DNA of 36,370 bases from Bacteroidota bacterium (GTDB lineage: Bacteria; Bacteroidota; Bacteroidia; Bacteroidales; Prolixibacteraceae), in contig JAUYMU010000073.1 of NCBI GenBank assembly GCA_030698405.1, positions 1 to 36,370 of the forward strand, read 5' to 3'. The stretch's first letter is position 1. Every line of letters begins with the position of its first letter. Positions 34,760 to 36,370 of this stretch are shown one piece after another. The position numbers were made by a program, and so were the translations under genes. The notes under the pieces are model-generated. The model was not told the origin of the DNA. It worked only from the letters and a program-made list of their open reading frames with translations, and made no database searches.

Positions 34760-36193
34760 TCAGTCAGGCAGGCTTGGTGTCAGAATGTTTTCCTGGGCAT
34801 GAGAAAATATTAGATAAGCGGTCATTTTCCTCCATAGATCCACGATCGTTTGCTTTGAATGCTCCGCAAGGAGAGCAACTACCTGTTTGCTCCGTTCAAC
34901 CAGTTGGTTGATTATATGTGCAATCTGTAACAGTTGATAATAGTTCTGCATGGCGATAAATGAAACGCGCGAAAACTTATGCTCCAGTTCGTACCCCCGG
35001 TTTTTTTGCGAGTTGAACCCTTCGTTTTCAATCTTCCACCTCAGGCGGCCACTATCAGCAGTTCGAACAATATTTTGCACATTTTGAGTAACATTGGTGA
35101 TGTAAGTAAACCGTTGATGGGAAGTTGCTTTGTCTTTTCTGTTGACAACGGTTTCATTACACTCGACCCACGAGAAATACCTCCTGTCATATTCAATATC
35201 ATTCAGGTACTCATATTCAAGCGTTGTCCGGGTGTTTTTATTTGCTCTGTAAACGTTTTCTTTGCTTGAAGTTGCTTTTAGAAGTGCTACTTCCTGTTGA
35301 AATGTTTTTAAGTTCCCGTCTTTGAGGGTGATAATGAATTGCCAATTATTTTTCTGGCAAATGTCAAATACGGTATTGTTTGGATAAAGCCCATCGCCCA
35401 AGATGCACACTGGCAAACGGGGAAAGTACTTTTTGATCTTTGCAGCCAAACGAACGAAAGCTTTTTGTTCGCAGTCCTGTTTTTCGTAATCACGATCCTG
35501 TTGGTTTTCAATAAACTCCGATGCCAAAGAGATAGCCAAGCCTGTTGATGTCACCAATTTAGCTTCCAGTACATAATGAAAGTAAGTAACCACGCCAGAC
35601 TTGGATGTTTTAGTAAGGCAGTGGTCGCAGTGTTTGTGATCGAAAGAGGCGATCCCGGTAGCATCAATTGCTACCAAATACGATTTGTTCAGGAACCGGA
35701 ATTTGCGAAAAAACTTTTGTTCGATAAGCCCGCTGGCCAGATGAGCCTTTAAAGCTTCAAGCTCGCCGGGAGGAAGTTCGCGCAGCACATCGTCACTGGT
35801 GTCGGTATGTGGCAAATTGAACCCAAAGTAGTTGAGTACGTTTTCCCGGAAACCCTCCTCGCGCCGGTTGTTGTTGTAAGCATTGCGCGAGGTTTCTTTA
35901 AAAATATACATGAACAGTGATCCTGTAATGATCTCTGCCATCGCGTATTCTTTACGCTTACGCCTGTCTGTCAAGTCATTAAACTTATCGAAAAGGTCAG
36001 GAAAACGGGAGTTGATTACTTTTCGGATGCTGGACAGGAGAATTTTTGCCTTATCGGCTGAACTGGTTTTTTTACATGGTTCTCTCAATGTAAAAAACAA
36101 GCAATTTGTATGTAAAATACATGTTATATATTTGCATATCAAATAAATAACATGTATATTTGTATCAATAAAAAAAATGCCACAGGCTTCCAT
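34760..36193 (-). CDS. IS4-family DDE transposase
   Basis: An open frame of 477 residues encoding a DDE transposase (transposase_11 type). The catalytic residues are readable: D in YLVAIDATGIASFD, D in VCILGDGLYPNN, and E in GRLRWKIENEGFNSQKNRGY, the last followed by the Y-(2)-R/K-like pattern of IS4 elements. A cysteine/histidine set (DHKHCDHC) follows the first aspartate. The stop lies within the left terminal repeat. The only upstream ATG (36193) is inside a terminator-like hairpin, and the first 35 residues are hydrophobic and AT-rich. A TTG start at about 36088 (LREPCKKTSS) is therefore more likely to be real. The frame is intact, so the element could be active. Confidence 0.88.
   Translation of the reverse strand: MEACGIFFIDTNIHVIYLICKYITCILHTNCLFFTLREPCKKTSSADKAKILLSSIRKVINSRFPDLFDKFNDLTDRRKRKEYAMAEIITGSLFMYIFKETSRNAYNNNRREEGFRENVLNYFGFNLPHTDTSDDVLRELPPGELEALKAHLASGLIEQKFFRKFRFLNKSYLVAIDATGIASFDHKHCDHCLTKTSKSGVVTYFHYVLEAKLVTSTGLAISLASEFIENQQDRDYEKQDCEQKAFVRLAAKIKKYFPRLPVCILGDGLYPNNTVFDICQKNNWQFIITLKDGNLKTFQQEVALLKATSSKENVYRANKNTRTTLEYEYLNDIEYDRRYFSWVECNETVVNRKDKATSHQRFTYITNVTQNVQNIVRTADSGRLRWKIENEGFNSQKNRGYELEHKFSRVSFIAMQNYYQLLQIAHIINQLVERSKQVVALLAEHSKQTIVDLWRKMTAYLIFSHAQENILTPSLPD
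36119..36155. repeat. ACATGTTAT dyad upstream of the transposase core
   Basis: ACATGTTAT (36119-36127) is mirrored by ATAACATGT (36147-36155) with a 19-base AT-rich spacer. It lies between the terminator-like hairpin and the likely TTG start, so it may bind transposase or fold in the transcript leader. Confidence 0.45.
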
Positions 36194-36216
36194 TAACCCA
36201 CTGTGGCAAAAAAAAG
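36171..36216 (-). terminator. Terminator-like hairpin at the 5' side of the transposase gene
   Basis: TGCCACAG (36178-36185) pairs perfectly with CTGTGGCA (36201-36208). A-runs on both sides become T-runs on the minus strand (TTTTTTT after the hairpin in the transposase direction). It would stop transcripts entering the element from outside, a known way insertion sequences limit read-through transposition. Confidence 0.65.
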
Positions 36217-36370
36217 AAAAAATGAGAGAACACTATACTGTAAAGCAGTAAGGTGGAGGTTAAGGCCTCCCTGACTCTTATCGTGAACAAAAATAGCCGG
36301 AAAGATATTTTTCTCAGCATACTCTAACGATCTAATTTACAAGAATATTATTTTCGAGCCGAATTGCTGG

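Larger units (their letters stand above)
34758..36282 (-). mobile_element. IS4-like insertion sequence with candidate terminal inverted repeats
   Basis: The left end carries AGTCAGGCAGGCTT (34762-34775). The right end, read on the minus strand, carries AGTCAGGGAGGCCTT (36262-36276). Both have GAT just outside (34758-34760 and 36280-36282). This gives a unit of about 1.5 kb around one transposase gene, a normal size for the family. Exact ends and a target duplication are not proved; TATCG occurs at both sides (34751-34755 and 36279-36283) but not at symmetrical distance. Confidence 0.55.

Noticed and set aside
34751-36283. TATCG at both sides of the insertion sequence as a target-site duplication
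   Set aside because: The two copies are not at equal distance from the terminal repeats, and a 5-base match is likely by chance.
36332-36370. A short minus-strand frame at the right edge ending in TAG 36332-36334 (PAIRLENNILVN)
   Set aside because: It may be the end of a gene outside the window, but 12 residues cannot be assigned and two other frames are equally short.

Overview
The window looks like chromosomal DNA of a Bacteroidota bacterium, probably Bacteroidales/Marinilabiliales-like, though the rank below phylum is a guess. The signs are A-rich leaders without clear Shine-Dalgarno sites, several promoters matching the Bacteroidota -7 element TAnnTTTG, a type IX secretion (T9SS) sorting domain, YfhO and DUF3098 genes, two head-GIN (DUF2807) proteins, and the mirrored intergenic repeats common in this phylum.

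Layout. 1-3530: tail of an unknown gene, then NADP-type glutamate dehydrogenase (gdhA) and a tandem universal stress protein, separated by repeat-filled spacers. 3531-9140 (minus): a housekeeping block read as YfhO-like membrane protein, ftsX, a DUF3098 protein, truB, queA; truB-queA has its own well-formed promoter and no uppP gene lies in the block. 9221-15202 (plus): a surface-glycan block with a Wzx-like flippase and a trio for an activated nonulosonic (sialic-acid-like) sugar (cytidylyltransferase, NeuB-type synthase, KdsC-type phosphatase). It is interrupted by an AlbA_2 / HATPase / KTSC fusion gene that looks like an insertion.

15205-18678 (minus): nrfH-nrfA for ammonia-forming nitrite reduction, followed by an alginate-export-type outer-membrane porin; a Crp/Fnr-like palindrome lies upstream. 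18869-20629: a PKD-repeat protein secreted by T9SS. 20911-23665: a DUF2442 protein, then a GH20-type glycosidase and a heparan-glucosaminide acetyltransferase-like membrane protein whose N-terminus is partly written in repeat DNA. 23875-24696: ric (ytfE/scdA), a di-iron protein for repair of nitrosative damage, behind a perfect 28-bp palindrome that covers its -33 element. With nrfHA this gives a nitrite/NO theme.

24773-30888: a GxxExxY nuclease-fold protein framed by two direct copies of a hairpin repeat, an adenine deaminase with a DUF4350-like secreted protein, an ABC-F ATPase, and a Tat-exported aldo/keto reductase with a PIG-L deacetylase. 31092-33433: two tandem head-GIN proteins and a secreted protein with an internal duplication. 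33513-34286: pgeF. 34758-36282: a probable complete IS4-like insertion sequence. No tRNA, rRNA or CRISPR array was seen.

The most interesting items are the ric operator, the AlbA_2/KTSC fusion with an open frame continuing past its stop codon, the repeat-framed GxxExxY gene, and the repeat-derived N-terminus of the acetyltransferase-like protein.
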